DNA of 64,000 nt from Physella acuta (lineage: Eukaryota > Mollusca > Gastropoda > Physidae). How positions within the stretch are numbered: position 1 is the first letter of the stretch; each line of letters begins with the position of its first letter. This document shows positions 1 to 17,649 of the stretch, one piece after another. The stretch lies in the NCBI RefSeq assembly GCF_028476545.1, contig NW_026732690.1, positions 472,501 to 536,500 on the forward strand, written 5' to 3'. Position numbers and translations under genes: made by a program. The notes below the pieces were generated by a model, which saw nothing but the letters and a program-made list of their open reading frames with translations, made no database searches and was not told where the DNA came from.

Positions 1-84
1 GATTAGGTAGCACCCTGGATTAGTTACTAGCAAAGTGGATTAGTTAATAGCATCACGGATTAGATCGAAGCACCACGGATTAGA
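1..84. repeat. short tandem repeat at window edge
   Basis: About four diverged copies of a roughly 20-24 bp unit carrying GGATTAG and AGCA(C/A) words run from the left edge. The array may extend outside the window. No coding potential seen. Confidence 0.6.
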
Positions 85-230
85 AACACACACATTGGTG
101 CGGGATATCACCTCGCATAATTTAGCAGCTTGGAATTATGTTCATAGTATATGGGATAAGTTCCTCTGTAACCTTTTCGATAATAAAAAAAATCTTGTTG
201 ACATACCAATATGTTGACACGCTCTCCACA

Positions 231-303
231 GTACTGCCCCCCCCCCCCCCGGTGTTGCCCCCCCCCAGTGTTGCCCCCCCCCCCCCCACACACACACACA
301 CAA
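231..303. repeat. poly-C blocks and CA repeat
   Basis: Three long C runs separated by GGTGTTG and AGTGTTG, ending in a short CA repeat. Overlapping open frames here are proline- or glycine-rich translation shadows of the simple sequence, not genes. Confidence 0.7.
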
Positions 304-544
304 TCTATGCATATGTGGATATCAATGAAGAGGATGGACTCTACTTTTCTGCCCAAAATTGTTGTCTTAACTTTGATGAAAGAGGGACTGCGAGGTTAAT
401 TATGAGGCAAAGAAAATTATTCCATCCTCGCTAATATATTCATGAGGTCGATGATATCTCATGACCTTTGAACCCGGGTGTCTACTGGCATGAAACCAGT
501 GGGGATAATCATGTCCTGTCCCCATGGCGGTTCTCGCATACGTT

Positions 545-690
545 TAGCTTGATGTTGATGCAAATATCTGAACGTTAGGGAATACGTACACATGTGTTTG
601 TGTTGGTGAATATTTGAATGTTAGGGAACACATCCACATATGTTTGTGTTAATGAATATCTGAATGTAAGGGACACATACATAGGCATGT
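545..690. repeat. three diverged copies of a ~60-bp unit
   Basis: The words GAATATCTGAATGTTAGGGA and CACATATGTTTGTGTT recur three times with substitutions. No gene is seen between here and the following AT run. Confidence 0.55.
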
Positions 691-726
691 AGAAGATACC
701 TTCAGACTACAGATCTACTTTTTCCT

Positions 727-834
<108 letters not shown>

Positions 835-1164
835 ATCAGCATTGTCAATTATGATGCTCACTGCACAACTGACGATAAAATACGCTTAGCTAAAGCCAAG
901 CGAGATTTTTTTGAAAAAAAAAACCCCGAAAAAAAAATGGCTATCGAAGAAAGAGACTGAATGCAGATTTTTCCCCATATATGTCCTAACCGTTCTTTTG
1001 TATATCAGTGAATGCTGGAAAGCAACCATCTCTTCCATCTACATATTGGATGCTTTGTGTAGTTAGTAGGCCCACCCGGCCGTCTACCATTGAACGATAA
1101 ATAGCTTCAACTGGCCCTAGACTATCTTTAAATATAGGTTTCTAGGAGACTTAGAAAGTGAAAC

Positions 1165-1400
1165 TGTTTCTGAATGAACTGAAGAAAGATGGCGCTGGAT
1201 GTGCCATGTATTTAGGATGATACCAGACGATGTTACATCAATGGCGCTCGATTGTTCACCTGAATGGGGACTGTGAAGGCTGAGGGAGGCTTAGATACAC
1301 ACAGTAGAAAACGACCGACAGGAGCAGAGAAAGTTGCAAAAGACTGGCTTTCTCTGGCGGCCTCGTTTACCCTGGGCGTCGACGGTAAAAGATGATGAAT
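1165..1400 (+). mobile_element. possible decayed LINE 3' end
   Basis: One frame around 1320-1395 reads EKVAKDWLSLAAS, which resembles the C-terminal tail of RTE-like or related non-LTR reverse transcriptases (pattern AxDRxxWRxLVAA). It ends in a short GATGATGA tail, as RTE-type LINEs often do. The upstream part is too decayed to read, and only this tail supports the call. The stretch 1400-2000 holds no recognisable gene. Confidence 0.3.
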
Positions 1401-2034
1401 TTAGACAAGTTACTATACTATTAACATTCTGCTAATATCATGCAAAAATACATTTAAAAACAATTGTTTCTGTACGCCAAAAAAAAAAAACCAAGGTGAC
1501 CGTCTTTGAATCGCTCGTTTCCTCATGTGTTGCATTTCGATGCTTTAATTGCAAAAAAAAAAAAAAATTCTAACTTTAAAAATTTTGAATACATTTGGAA
1601 ACTGCAGGAATTCACCTCCTAATTTTTGTTTCTATCCCAGTTTAACACAAAGTACGAACAATTATTTTGTTTTTTGTTTTAATATTTGTGTATTTTTACA
1701 AGCTTTTATTTAACTTGCTTACTCTGTATGTATGGGTAAAAACGGGCTAGCACCTGGGGACGGTTATTCGCTTAGCCACCCATTTACTTATCATTATGAT
1801 CCGCCTATGTGTGTCAAGCTTACATTAAAAAATATATCAACAGTAGTACGACGCGTATCGTTTATCGACCGGCTAGACCTTTGTAATACTTGCTCATTTT
1901 GAAATTTTCACGCTGTGTAATTTTAATTAATTACTCAGTAGTTTAATTAAATGTGTGGATTAATTGTAAAATGTTCTAATCAATGTTATATCCTACATAG
2001 CTTGTTACACAGAAGATTTATTACCTGTAATTTG

Positions 2035-2290
2035 CAAATAACCTAGTGGACGGCTATTTTAGGTAAGTTATAATGTGACGTAGTGGACGGCCATTATAGC
2101 CATGTTCACTGGTGACGCAGTTGCTAGTTTTAACAGTGACGTAGTAGACAGCCGATATTTCTAGTTTAAAAAGTTCCGTAATGGACGGTCTTTACAACTA
2201 TATGATTACTGGACGGCTGTTATAGCTATTCTATCAAGTGACCAAGTAGACGGCCGTTGTAGGTATTCTAACAAGTGTCGTAGTAAATGA
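2035..2290. repeat. degenerate ~45-60 bp tandem repeat
   Basis: The words GTAGTGGACGGCC, TTATAGC and TTCTAACAAGTG recur about five times with substitutions and length changes. No open frame of note. The 2290-2515 stretch shows nothing recognisable. Confidence 0.5.
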
Positions 2291-2514
2291 CTGCTATGTG
2301 CTATACCTATTGGTTATCAAGTAAATAAAGACCAAACCATCTAAGAATTCAGATACATATTAAACAAGTGATTTATGAGTTTTGTAGTAATTAGTGTTGC
2401 TTGTAACTTGTAAATATTTGAAAATAACATTTGTTTTGTTAGATTCGCAACAACAGTAAAACGTCCATTTGTTGTAATTCTGTAGTCTGTTAATAATACA
2501 GTCTATATAGTTTT

Positions 2515-2718
2515 CGTCATAGTGTCACCTCCCCCCCCCCTCTTGTAATAATTGTCGATCTGCACTTAAAAGACTAAGACTAATTAAGTTTAATCACTAG
2601 GGATCTGGCAAAATCTGTACATTTTGCAATTTTTTTGGCTTGGTGTCACCCCCCTAAATGGTGTCACCCGGTACGGTCCGCACCCCCCCCGCCCCGCCCC
2701 GCCCTCGTAACGCCTCAG
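2515..2718. mobile_element. degraded hAT-like MITE, GGTGTCACCC family (family 3)
   Basis: It contains GTGTCACC near its left side, then TTGGTGTCACCCCC and GGTGTCACCCGGTACGGTCC near 2641-2685, and ends close to CTCGTAACGCCTCAG. These match in order the two better copies at 10361-11003 and 46829-47150. The left terminus is not recognisable and no target duplication could be placed. Confidence 0.5.
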
Positions 2719-3566
2719 CCTCAGATATAAACCACTTTATTGTTAGAAAGAACGATGTGTTCAGGTGTTCCCTTTGAATCAAGTGTGTGATATGAATGAA
2801 AAAACTGACAGCCATGTGTAATTGTAGAGACTGAGCTTTACTTACAACAAAATGTGTTTCCTGTCTAATCCCTGTTTGATTAAATCCAGACGCAAATATT
2901 TTTATGGCGAATAAAATATTCACACCTGCTTCAGCTGATTCACGAGCAAATACAAACACACACACACATACATACCGCAATCTTGCACCTACGCACTCAG
3001 ACACACTTGCAATCAAACACAAATACAAACAAACACACATCCTCAGCCAGTGATTTAAAATATAAAATTTAATTTTATATAAATTTGTATACTGTATTCT
3101 ATTGATACTAGTTAAATGTAAGTTCGACCCTGTAGCCGGGAGGGGTCGCTACGCCTCTGAGCACACCAACACAATCACAAGCTTAGGGTACCAACCCTCT
3201 CTCCCCTTTTGGTTACTAAGATTAAAATTATATGGACCCCACCCCGCATATAATTAAACAATGGTAGGGACCTATAGTGTCTTGAACGGCGCCTTCAATG
3301 AGGAAATGAAGCACATATCAAATCCATCAATGACACGACAAATTCAGCTCTGCTCTGTCTTGAATTAACTCTTACCACGAAGTTTTCTGAATTTTACTAA
3401 CAAAGAAATTATTCATAAAATAAATAAAAAAAAGATATATTTAAAACCAATACACCAATAGCTTAAAATCACACTGATAATACGTTATCTACTCTCAATT
3501 GATTGAAACGTCCAATTTAAGACAACCACTAAATAAAGGGCCTATCTCCACAGCTGGGTTAAGATA
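2719..3566. other. no gene seen
   Basis: AT-rich sequence with a CA-rich patch (about 2950-3040). The minus-strand open frame over it is driven by that simple repeat and lacks recognisable domains. Confidence 0.5.
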
Positions 3567-3574
3567 GCTGAAGG

Positions 3575-3837
3575 CTGTGGCGTAGGCAGGGGGGGGAGGT
3601 TAGGGGGGGGGGTCATAACCCCCCATAGACCCCTCGGTATATATATATAAAGTATGAGAGGGGGTGTGCAAATCGAAAGTTTGAGGGGGGGGGGTGCAAA
3701 TCGAAAGTTTGAGCGGGGGGGGGGGTGCAAATCGAAAGTTTGAGCGGGGGGGGGGGGGGGTGCAAATCGAAAATTTGTCCCCGGGTAAAAATTGGAACCC
3801 CCCCCCCCACCTTGAGACGATCCTGGCTACGCCACTG
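3575..3837 (-). mobile_element. hAT-like MITE, CAGTGGCGTAGC family (family 2), with exact 8-bp TSD
   Basis: On the minus strand it begins CAGTGGCGTAGCCAGG and on the plus strand CTGTGGCGTAGGCAGG, giving about 16-bp imperfect terminal inverted repeats. It is flanked by an exact 8-bp duplication, GCTGAAGG, at 3567-3574 and 3838-3845. The interior has G runs and about four copies of a unit carrying GTGCAAATCGAAAGTTTGAG. An 8-bp duplication with CAG...CTG ends is typical of hAT elements; there is no coding capacity, so it must have moved with outside transposase. Confidence 0.85.
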
Positions 3838-4758
3838 GCTGAAGGAGACGCATAGAAGGTCTGGGTAAAATCTTTGCGGGTCTGAAGGAAAAAAAAAGTA
3901 CAATACGATAATTAATGTTATCTGCAAGGCTTTGTATCAGTTGTATTGAAGCTCTGTCAGATTATGTTTTAGAGATAGTGTGAGATGTGTGTAGAGTGTG
4001 GGATGTTTTTGATGTGCGGGTTGTGTGTGTATGTGTGTGGTCTATGTGTGTAGGACATTTGTAATTTGTATTTTTAGGACATTTCTGGTCGTGGGGTTTA
4101 GGACATTTGTGTTTATTTTTCAAGCCCTGTTTCCATTTGGACAACTTATGAAGTTTGTGCTTTTAGAAGGTTAAATTTCAAAGTGCTTCGTTTTAGGATA
4201 CTGTATTACGAGTAACACATTACAGAATAGCACCTTACGAAGTAGCACATTGACGAAGTAGCACTTTACGAAGTAGCACTTAGACAAAGTAGCACATTGC
4301 TAAATAGCACCTTACGAAGTAGCACATTACGAAGTACAACGTTACACATTGCGACAGTGAAGGAGATAATGGAGTTTGTCTAACACTCCAACCTTTGCAG
4401 GTTTGTGGTGAAACATTTTGATAGTACTGAGCATAGGGTGTAGTTTTCATACAGTCTAGTGTCAGTCGAGGTTAAGGCTAGGGTCAGACTAGGTTAAGGC
4501 TAGGGTCAGACTAGGGTCAGTCTAGTCAGACTAGGCTAAGGCTAGGGTCAGACTAGGGTCAGTCTAGTCAGACTAGGTTAAGGCTAGGGTCAGACTAGGT
4601 TAAGGCTAGGGTCAGTCTTGAGTCAGACTAGGTTAAGTCTAGCATCAGTCAACGTGTTAAGGCTAGGGTAGGGCTGATATGGCGGTTAAGAAAAGGCCAA
4701 ATATGTGCACATTGTGATAACTCATTAGCTACACCTATGGCTAACAGGGACCGCTACT
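3838..4758. repeat. gene-free stretch with two short tandem arrays
   Basis: From about 4195 to 4345 there are repeated (A)CGAAGTAGCAC words. From about 4440 to 4670 there is an array of GGCTAGGGTCAGACTAG units of about 22 bp. Otherwise nothing recognisable; the minus frame at 3962-4144 is low-complexity. Confidence 0.6.
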
Positions 4759-4862
<104 letters not shown>

Positions 4863-5071
4863 CACACACATGCCTAAGCTTCCAACAACAGATGCTAGCA
4901 GCTGTGAAGTAGTCGAATAAAGCAATATTTTGTTGCCACTAAGAGATCCGCTAACGGTAAAACTAAAATAATCGATAAAATGTTCAATCCAATCAAACAT
5001 GAGTGATATTAAATCACAGAAATAATATAGGGCTTTAAAAAAACCTCAAACGATTCGCGGAGCTTAAAACA

Positions 5072-5130
5072 CAGCGGGTGTTGGTTTAGTGGTAAACGTA
5101 AAACACAGCCCCCACTGGAAGCCCACTCAC
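5072..5130 (+). repeat. possible tRNA-like SINE head
   Basis: The stretch TGTTGGTTTAGTGGTAAACG resembles an A-box region of a tRNA-derived SINE. No clear B box follows at the expected distance, so this is weak. Confidence 0.25.
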
Positions 5131-5354
5131 AGTGTATTACATTGGCATGGTGAGAGGCTTAGTTTACAAAATGTTTTTATAAACCCCAATCTTTCTTGTA
5201 TGTTCTTATGTAAGAGAAACGGTTTGTATGCTGCTTTTTGAGAATATCATAGAAAATTAACAAATTCTAAAGATTTGTGTAGAATTACTCAAAACTTGAT
5301 TGAAATCTACGAATAGGATCTAGTATTCATAAATTAAATTTCGTCTAACACAGA

Positions 5355-5625
5355 CCTTACTCTTCTTCTTCTTCTTCTTCGTTCTTAATTTTAGTGTTGG
5401 AAGGGATCCCCCTCAAACACGATTAAGTCTGCTTTTCTTCTTGGATTTGCTTCCATAGCCTTTGTCCAACCAAGATCAAACTACAAGGCGTCAGTTGTTT
5501 GATTTTGGAGTTGTCTCTCCTAGAAGAGTGGCTGTTCCCATCTAACGAGCCTCATCTGCCCGAGGGTTCGAACTCGAGACTTTCGTTGTAGCAGCCATGA
5601 GCCCACGCCGACCCCTTGCTCAAAT
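5355..5625 (-). mobile_element. tRNA-derived SINE with GAA-type tail
   Basis: Read on the minus strand it starts with GGGGTCGGCGTGGGCTCATG, has a B-box-like GAGTTCGAACCCTCGGG, a body of about 150 bp, and ends in a (GAA)n tail, seen as TTCTTCTTCTTCTTC near 5362 on the plus strand. Fragments of the same family lie at 31144-31225 (+) and 41235-41345 (-). It looks old and is not coding. Confidence 0.65.
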
Positions 5626-5744
5626 TATCGGTATTTTACTAACGAAAATACAGCAAAACCAGTTCCCTATATTCGAAATCGTTAAAAAAAACCTAAAGAT
5701 ACAAGTACAAGATCTTATATTTATATAACGAATTTCGTCTACCT

Positions 5745-5960
5745 AACTGAAACGGTACTAAAGTAACACTTTAGGAGTAAAGTACCACATCCGGTAAACA
5801 AAAATCGCCAAAATTTCCTTAATTCCTACAAATAGGATATAATACGTCCTCTGTACTAGGTATACAAGAAAGTAATAAAAACAAATACAAAAAATAAAAT
5901 ACACATTTAAATGCCCCCCCCCCCCCCCCCCCCGGAGAAAATTGTCTGGACGAAAAACTG
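5745..5960. repeat. decayed fragment of repeat family C and a poly-C run
   Basis: The words GAAACGGTACTAAAGT, AGTACCAC, CCGGTAA and AAAAATCGCC match in order the interior of the family C repeats best seen at 51105-51778. A 20-bp C run follows at about 5914-5933. No gene from 5960 to about 6560. Confidence 0.45.
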
Positions 5961-6559
5961 TATATGACAAAAATAATACTGGTCTTGATTAAATAACATA
6001 TTGAAATATGTGTTTCAAAGGGCTATGTCAACGATACATTCGATGATAGATGTAAACAGAACTTTAACCTTAACGTATACGTATTTTTTTTTAAGTTCTC
6101 CTCGTTTTGAATTTTTGTAACTCTTAAAATATTAAATTTATATTTATATTTGAAAACTGTTTTACATGTTCATAGGACAAAATAGGCACACAAAATAGTT
6201 TTTCGCCCATGCTATTTTGATCCTTGTTAGAAGCCTTGCACATGCCATCAGCCAAATATAAAATATCATTTTTACAATTTCTGATTAGATCATTTAAAAC
6301 AAACACTAGACTGAGTCGTGCTGTTTAAAAAACAACAACATTATAATAGGCTGTTGCACGTAAATTTGAAACCTTACTCATTTTAAAATAATTGTACCAG
6401 AATTTTAAATATATTTCTCCCATTACATCGATACTAGTTATGTGTTTCTAGCTTCAGTAGGAGCTAAAATAATTTTATATAAAAAAAAAGAGCCAAAAAC
6501 GTTAAGTTGATACATGCAAAGGCTCACGCCGTGAATTTCATCCAAAGATTACAAATATT

Positions 6560-6780
6560 TTTTTTCCGCCATTTTGAACAACATCCGGTGTGACGCGCGA
6601 CACTGCAGGCAGTGATTGAGTGTCTGGCAGGGATTTGTTTACTATGGCTGGAGTAGCTATTGTAAGTCCTGATAACGCCAATCGATTTTTTGTGAATTAC
6701 GTAACTATTGCGTCCCGGTGTTTTGATCACGTGTCTGTGTGCTCACATAGAGGCTACGAGGGACGATAACTGCTGTTGAT
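6560..6780 (+). promoter_or_regulatory. CpG-rich patch with possible first exon
   Basis: A locally GC- and CpG-richer patch (CCGCCATTTT, CCGGTGTGACGCGCGAC) precedes ATG at 6644. The six codons MAGVAI are followed at once by a good donor (ATT|GTAAGT, exon end 6661). Phase 0 matches the acceptor of gene 1 exon 2 at 8836, so it could be an alternative first exon and promoter for gene 1. It could equally be a chance ATG in a CpG-rich patch. No transcript evidence. Confidence 0.25.
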
Positions 6781-7810
6781 TTTTATAATTCATGATGCTC
6801 TACCATTGGATAGAATTTGAAACAAGAATGTTATCGGCTCAAAAAACGGATATAAGGTAGATTTATTATTTATAAAATCGTTATGCAATGTAATTTAAAA
6901 AAATATACACATGACAATAAAAACTTGATTGTATTGTTTTTGTGTGACTTTTCTATTTAAAAAAAAACAACATATTTCCGGTAATTAGATTCTAAACGTT
7001 GTTTTTTTAAAAAAGTAAATACAAATGTAATTATTTTCCTGGCTACATGGTGAAAGGAAACTAATAAACAAACAAGGCGATTGTGCTAATGTCCAGTAGC
7101 TGACTTGTTAGGGAATTCCCGAAAACGCGTGCAAAGGGTTGGTTTCACATTTGGAAAGTTGTATTACAACTTCGAAAACCGTGACACTTACAAGATATAA
7201 CCAGTTCTTTGATATACAACGGAACCAAACAATTGCACGCAGAGAAGTGTTGAGACTGAAACAGAACAAAAACAAGACCTGTCGGCCTTAGAGTCCAACA
7301 TACAACACGATGACTGGTATATCATACAAGTAACGCAAGAATTGATAGTTACTATCTTAAGTTTTGATACAATGTCAACTTGGAAAGTTGTATATTTCGA
7401 GATAACTTCGTTATTTAAGGTCAAATGATAAAAACGTTTAGTTTACACGGCAGCAGTACAAGTTACTTCCCCTGATGGGAGAATTCCCCCCCCCCCCCCC
7501 CCTCCTCTCCCCAGCCTCAGTAAGCCGGGATTTAGATAAAACGACTTAGTCTGTGCGTGAGTGTTAATCTGCTGACACGCGTCCATGTGGTCGTAACATT
7601 AAACGCCACGACAATCTGAACCGGAGATTGTATCTCTTAACACATTAAACACTTTCAACACATGAACACATTCATAAATCATTCAACGCATTCATTAAAC
7701 GCATTCAATATCGACAACAGATGAATATATTAATTAAACACACGAACACATGAAAAAAATGTTTAACAAGCAAACAAGACAAGCTAACCAGATCACAGTC
7801 CGTCTATTCG
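6781..7810. other. no gene seen
   Basis: AT-rich sequence with a C run at about 7485-7502. Repeated ACATTCAT-like words at about 7640-7750 are too diverged to call a unit. The minus-strand frame at 7188-7424 shows no recognisable domain. Confidence 0.5.
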
Positions 7811-7814
7811 GGTC

Positions 7815-8150
7815 TTGAACTTTATAGCCTTGTAGAATTAACCTTGAACTTTATAGCCTTGTAGACTTAACCTTGAACTTTATAGCCTTGTAGATTTAAC
7901 TTGAACTTTATAGCCTTGTAGACTTAACCTTGAACTTTATAGCCTTGTAGACTTAACCTTGAACTTTATAGCCTTGTAGACTTAACCTTGAACTTCATAG
8001 CCTTGCAGACTAAACCTTGAACTTTATAGCCTTGCAGGCTTAACCTTGAACTTTGAAACCTAATAGAATTAACCTTGAATTTTGTAAACTTAACCTGTGT
8101 AGCCTTGTAAACTTAACCTCGAACTTTGTAAACTTAACCTTGATCTTTGA
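7815..8150 (+). repeat. 29-bp minisatellite upstream of gene 1 exon 1
   Basis: About ten copies of a unit carrying CTTGAACTTTATAGCCTTG and TAGACTTAAC. Related copies reappear after exon 1 (about 8445-8515), so exon 1 sits inside the array. Confidence 0.85.
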
Positions 8151-8211
8151 CCTTTTAATATCACATCACGTTCTTATCATTCATCACCAAAGGACGTTGT
8201 TGTGTAGAACC

Positions 8212-13992
<5,781 letters not shown>

Positions 13993-14175
13993 GGACTGGA
14001 GGACATGAGGACATTGTGTAAAGGACGCTTAAAGCAGGACATGAGGACATTGTGTAAAGCACGCTTAAAGCAGGACATAAGGACATTGTGTAAAGCACGC
14101 TTAAAGCAGGACATAAGGACATTGTGTGAAGGATGACTAAAGCAGAATTGGAGGACATGAGGACATGGTTTACAG
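13993..14175 (+). repeat. 37-bp tandem repeat in the 3' UTR of gene 1
   Basis: Four to five copies of a unit with GCAGGACAT(A/G)AGGACATTG and GTAAAGCACGCTTAAA directly after the stop codon. The overlapping minus frames are repeat shadows. Confidence 0.8.
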
Positions 14176-14409
14176 GATTGTAAAAACAGTGTGACATGCA
14201 AATGGAGAGAAAATGTTTAAAATGTGCCGTTTAAGTGGAGAGGAGTTTCACATTGTGCCGTAAATGTTGGGACACAATTGGTAACTAAGACAATTAATGA
14301 CAATGTGCCCTTATTGTGAAACAAAACATATGCCTCTGATGTAGATCTAAAGGCTGTGAGAAACTATTTTTTTTTGGGTGAAGCTCATACAAATTCATCC
14401 AGGTAAGGA

Positions 14410-14600
14410 ATACTTTATAAAATACGACTAATAGAGTTTACCCAAAAGAAATAGTTGATAAAAATGATAACATCTCAACGTCTTAGAAGCAATGGACAAA
14501 GCGGAATAACTCATTAATTGTTTTTTAGTTGATAAAAATGATAATATCTCATGGACAAAGGGGGAATAACTCATTAATTGTTTTTTAGGTGGAATTCTTA
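14410..14600. repeat. two copies of a ~85-bp unit
   Basis: AGTTGATAAAAATGATAA, ATGGACAAAG and GGAATAACTCATTAATTG occur twice in the same order. The stretch 14700-15370 shows nothing recognisable. Confidence 0.6.
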
Positions 14601-14693
14601 TATTGGTAAGAGAGACAAAGCTAATATATTTATTGTATTGATTCACACACTAGTCGTTGGGTATTCGATTACATTATTTATGATTATCCACGC

Positions 14694-14699
14694 AATAAA
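14694..14699 (+). terminator. possible poly(A) signal for gene 1
   Basis: The first clear AATAAA after the stop codon, about 700 bases downstream. Not supported by any transcript end. Confidence 0.35.
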
Positions 14700-15384
14700 T
14701 TAAAAGAAAACATGGGATATATTTTTGTAACTTCAACTTTTTTTTGCATTTTAATTTTACTTTCTTTAAAAAGCTACTTTGAAAGTTGCTCTGTTTACAT
14801 TTATTTGAGTCATGTGCTTTAGTAAATAAACCCCCAACAATTTTTGCAAGTTTTACAACGGCTAGTGCCGTAAAAATGATTATCTAAATTCAATTTGTCA
14901 AGTTTTTCTTTAAACAATTACGATTTAACCGTTTTCATTTGCATTTTCTTCTTACTTTGAGGTTTGGGCTAAATGCCATATTCGATTCTAATTAGATTTA
15001 TGGTAAATATAATTATACCTGATCAAACCAAAATGACGGCAGAATTATATATTACAATAAATGGGCTGTCAATAATTACAGTTTTTTTTTATCAATAAAA
15101 TGATTAAAGGAAACGGTTAAAAAAAACAAAAAAAACTTTTTTTTAACCAGGTGTATGTCACCACATCCTCGTTGGACTTCTGCTAAGCAGAACTTTCAAA
15201 GCTTTATTAGTCTTGGAAACATTTACTTAGTAGTTGTATTGGGGTTTAAGTTCAATATTTGATGTTTATGATGTGCTTGATTTGTGGTTTTTAAATTAAA
15301 GGCCTATTTAGGTCAACTTAGAAAAGTAAGTTTATGTAAATGTTTTCACGTTTTAAAAATGATTTGCACACGGGCATTCTATGT

Positions 15385-15545
15385 GTATGTTAACACTAGG
15401 TCCCTACAGGCTAAATGTTAACACAATGCCCACCCTTGTAGGCTAATTGTTAACTCCAGGCCCATACAGGCTAAATCTTAACGCAAGGCCCACACAGGCA
15501 TTTTTCCTGTACATGTTAACAAACGGCTAGTTCGTGTGTACATTA
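15385..15545. repeat. diverged ~30-bp tandem repeat
   Basis: Four to five copies of TGTTAACAC(A/T)AGGCCCxxACAGGC-type units, followed by no gene up to about 15850. Confidence 0.55.
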
Positions 15546-15849
15546 TTTTCGACAGCCGGAAATAATTTTCCTTGAATGTAATTTGTACCATTGTGCCTTG
15601 TGCTAAGTTTTAAATTTATTTTACAATGCATTTAAAAGCTCACAATTACTTTCATTAACATGCTGTTCATTTTAATAGAATAAAAAAAGTTTCTTCCAAA
15701 CTATGTTATCTTTGCTTTTATTTAAAATGCACCCAAACGCGAAACAGAGTATGTGAAATTCCCCCCCCCCCCCCCCCGAATTGTATTTCCGCCAAGTAGG
15801 AACGTTAAACTTGTTATACTAATTATAGATAATCAGCTGGTTTAGAGAG

Positions 15850-16540
15850 GATTTCTCTGGTCAGGAATAATGCCGATGAAGATTAAGATTAACACTAACG
15901 TCTCTTCTCACGGCACCACTTCACACAGCGCATTATCTTCTATATCAGACGTGGGGGGGGGGGAAGAGGTAATGACGCCAAGAAGATCCTTCACATTGTC
16001 GTCAGTCCTATCACTAAAACCCTCTTCAACCAGTAAATTTGTCAGCCTCACTGTACAGAACCACTCCTATTATATTAGATATCTATTTCACAATAAATTT
16101 AAAAAATGTGAAATATCCAGCCCGCCATAAAAGAGCGACGAAGTATCGAGGTAATACTGCAGGCCCGTGGAAGTAACTATAGAAGGTAACTCTATTAAAC
16201 CGGAGGGTTGTTCTACTAGAGCATACATAAATTTTTTTATGCTTGAACGGCTCCCAGTGTAACGAAATTTTCAGCTCCTTTCTCTGTTGGTTCAAGATTT
16301 CTGGTGGTAAAAGGACGAGGGTTTTATGAACACATTGTTTGCTAACCCATTGAATGTAAGTTATTTTATAGGCGGGACTATTCTATGGCGATTACTATTC
16401 AACACGCAGAAGGTGTTTAATGTTACCTATGCAGGTGGTAGGTATGTTCGAGAATCTCGGTCATTTTAGTAAATCACACGTGAAACAGGTAGTTTACAAA
16501 AAAAAAAATTATAATTTTAGTTAGAAGACAAAAGTGTTTT
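15850..16540. repeat. dispersed repeat shared with 20400-20790
   Basis: The words CAAGATTTCTGGT, ATTCAACACG, GGTGGTAGGTATGTTC, TTTAGTAAA and TAGTTTACAA occur in the same order as in 20520-20770, with many substitutions. Family unknown; no coding sequence recognised. A poly-G patch lies at 15953-15961. Confidence 0.5.
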
Positions 16541-17427
16541 ATTATTCAACTTAAAATTATGTGTTTTTAGTGTGTAAGGAATACACATTTCATAAATTAT
16601 GTGTTATTGTTTTTTTTTTGTTTTTTTTTTTGGTGAAACAAAACACATTTCATAAATTTGTGTAGTTTTCTTTGTAAGGAATACATATTTCATGCAACGG
16701 AGAAATATTTGTAAAATTGTGCTTTTTGTGAAAACAATGTAAGGTTTCTGATTAGTGATCCAATTAATACCACGTTAAAATTAAATCAATCGACGCGAGA
16801 AATAAACAGTTCTAAGTTTCAAATATCATCTCACACAACGACAGATTATACCTTAGCCTACAACCCTCATCAAAATTTCAGTTTAAATTTTTTTCTTAAA
16901 TATTATCTGAGCTCGGCTGACAAAGAGTATATTAAAAAATTTCAATTATAATTTCCATAAACAGTTTTCTAAAACGCGAAATAACACTAAAATTCAGTTT
17001 CTAGCATTAATGTTTTTTAAAAAGTGACGTTATGCTATCTGAACCCCCCCCCCCCCCAAAAAAAAATTACCCCCCCCCCCTTGAGAGTGTGACGTCGTTT
17101 ACAGACGACCCTCTTTGACCGTTTTCATTATGATGAAAAATAACCTACAAAATCATAGTATGGGTTTAGCTTAAATGCCTTAAATATAACTCTGCTATCA
17201 AAACACTGTTTCGTTAAATTTACAGATTTGCATCGTGGTGTGGGGACTGGATATGGTTGATGCTGTGATGTGGGATTTATGTATGGTTGATGGTGTGGTG
17301 TGGGTCAGCGTTGTACGAGGTTTGTTTTTGTGTGTGGTACGTGTGTCATGCGGGGAAGAAATGTGTGTTTTTGGTGGATATTGACCGAGTTGATGTGGGG
17401 TTTGGTCTACTCTGTGTGTTGTGTATG
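16541..17427. other. no gene seen
   Basis: AT-rich sequence with homopolymer tracts, including C and A runs at about 17042-17082. Confidence 0.5.
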
Positions 17428-17649
17428 CAGTGGCGTAGCCAGGATTGTCTCAAGGGGGGGGGGGGGGTTCCAATTTTTACCCGGGGACAAACTTTCGATT
17501 TGCACCCCCCTCAAACTTTCGATTTGCACCCCCCTCAAACTTTCGATTCGCACCCCCCTCAAACTTTCGATTTGCACCCCCCCCCCCTCAAACTTTCGAT
17601 TTGCACCCCCCGTCAAACTTTTTCTATATACCCCCTGCCTACGCCACTG
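17428..17649 (+). mobile_element. hAT-like MITE, family 2, best copy, exact 8-bp TSD
   Basis: It begins CAGTGGCGTAGCCAGG and ends CCTGCCTACGCCACTG, a near-perfect 16-bp terminal inverted repeat (one mismatch). It is flanked by an exact duplication TGTGTATG (17420-17427, 17650-17657). The interior holds a G run and about five tandem copies of a 22-24 bp unit with AAACTTTCGATTTGCACCCC. Features match non-autonomous hAT elements. Overlapping open frames are repeat shadows. Confidence 0.9.

Noticed and set aside
1165-1400. Host gene exon reading EKVAKDWLSLAAS
   Set aside because: No splice signals fit and the text better resembles a LINE tail; kept only as a low-confidence LINE remnant.
3542-3927. 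Pro/Phe-rich frames with repeated SNFRFAPP
   Set aside because: They are shadows of the tandem units of a family 2 MITE; the same frames recur at 17287-17754 and 46736-47164.
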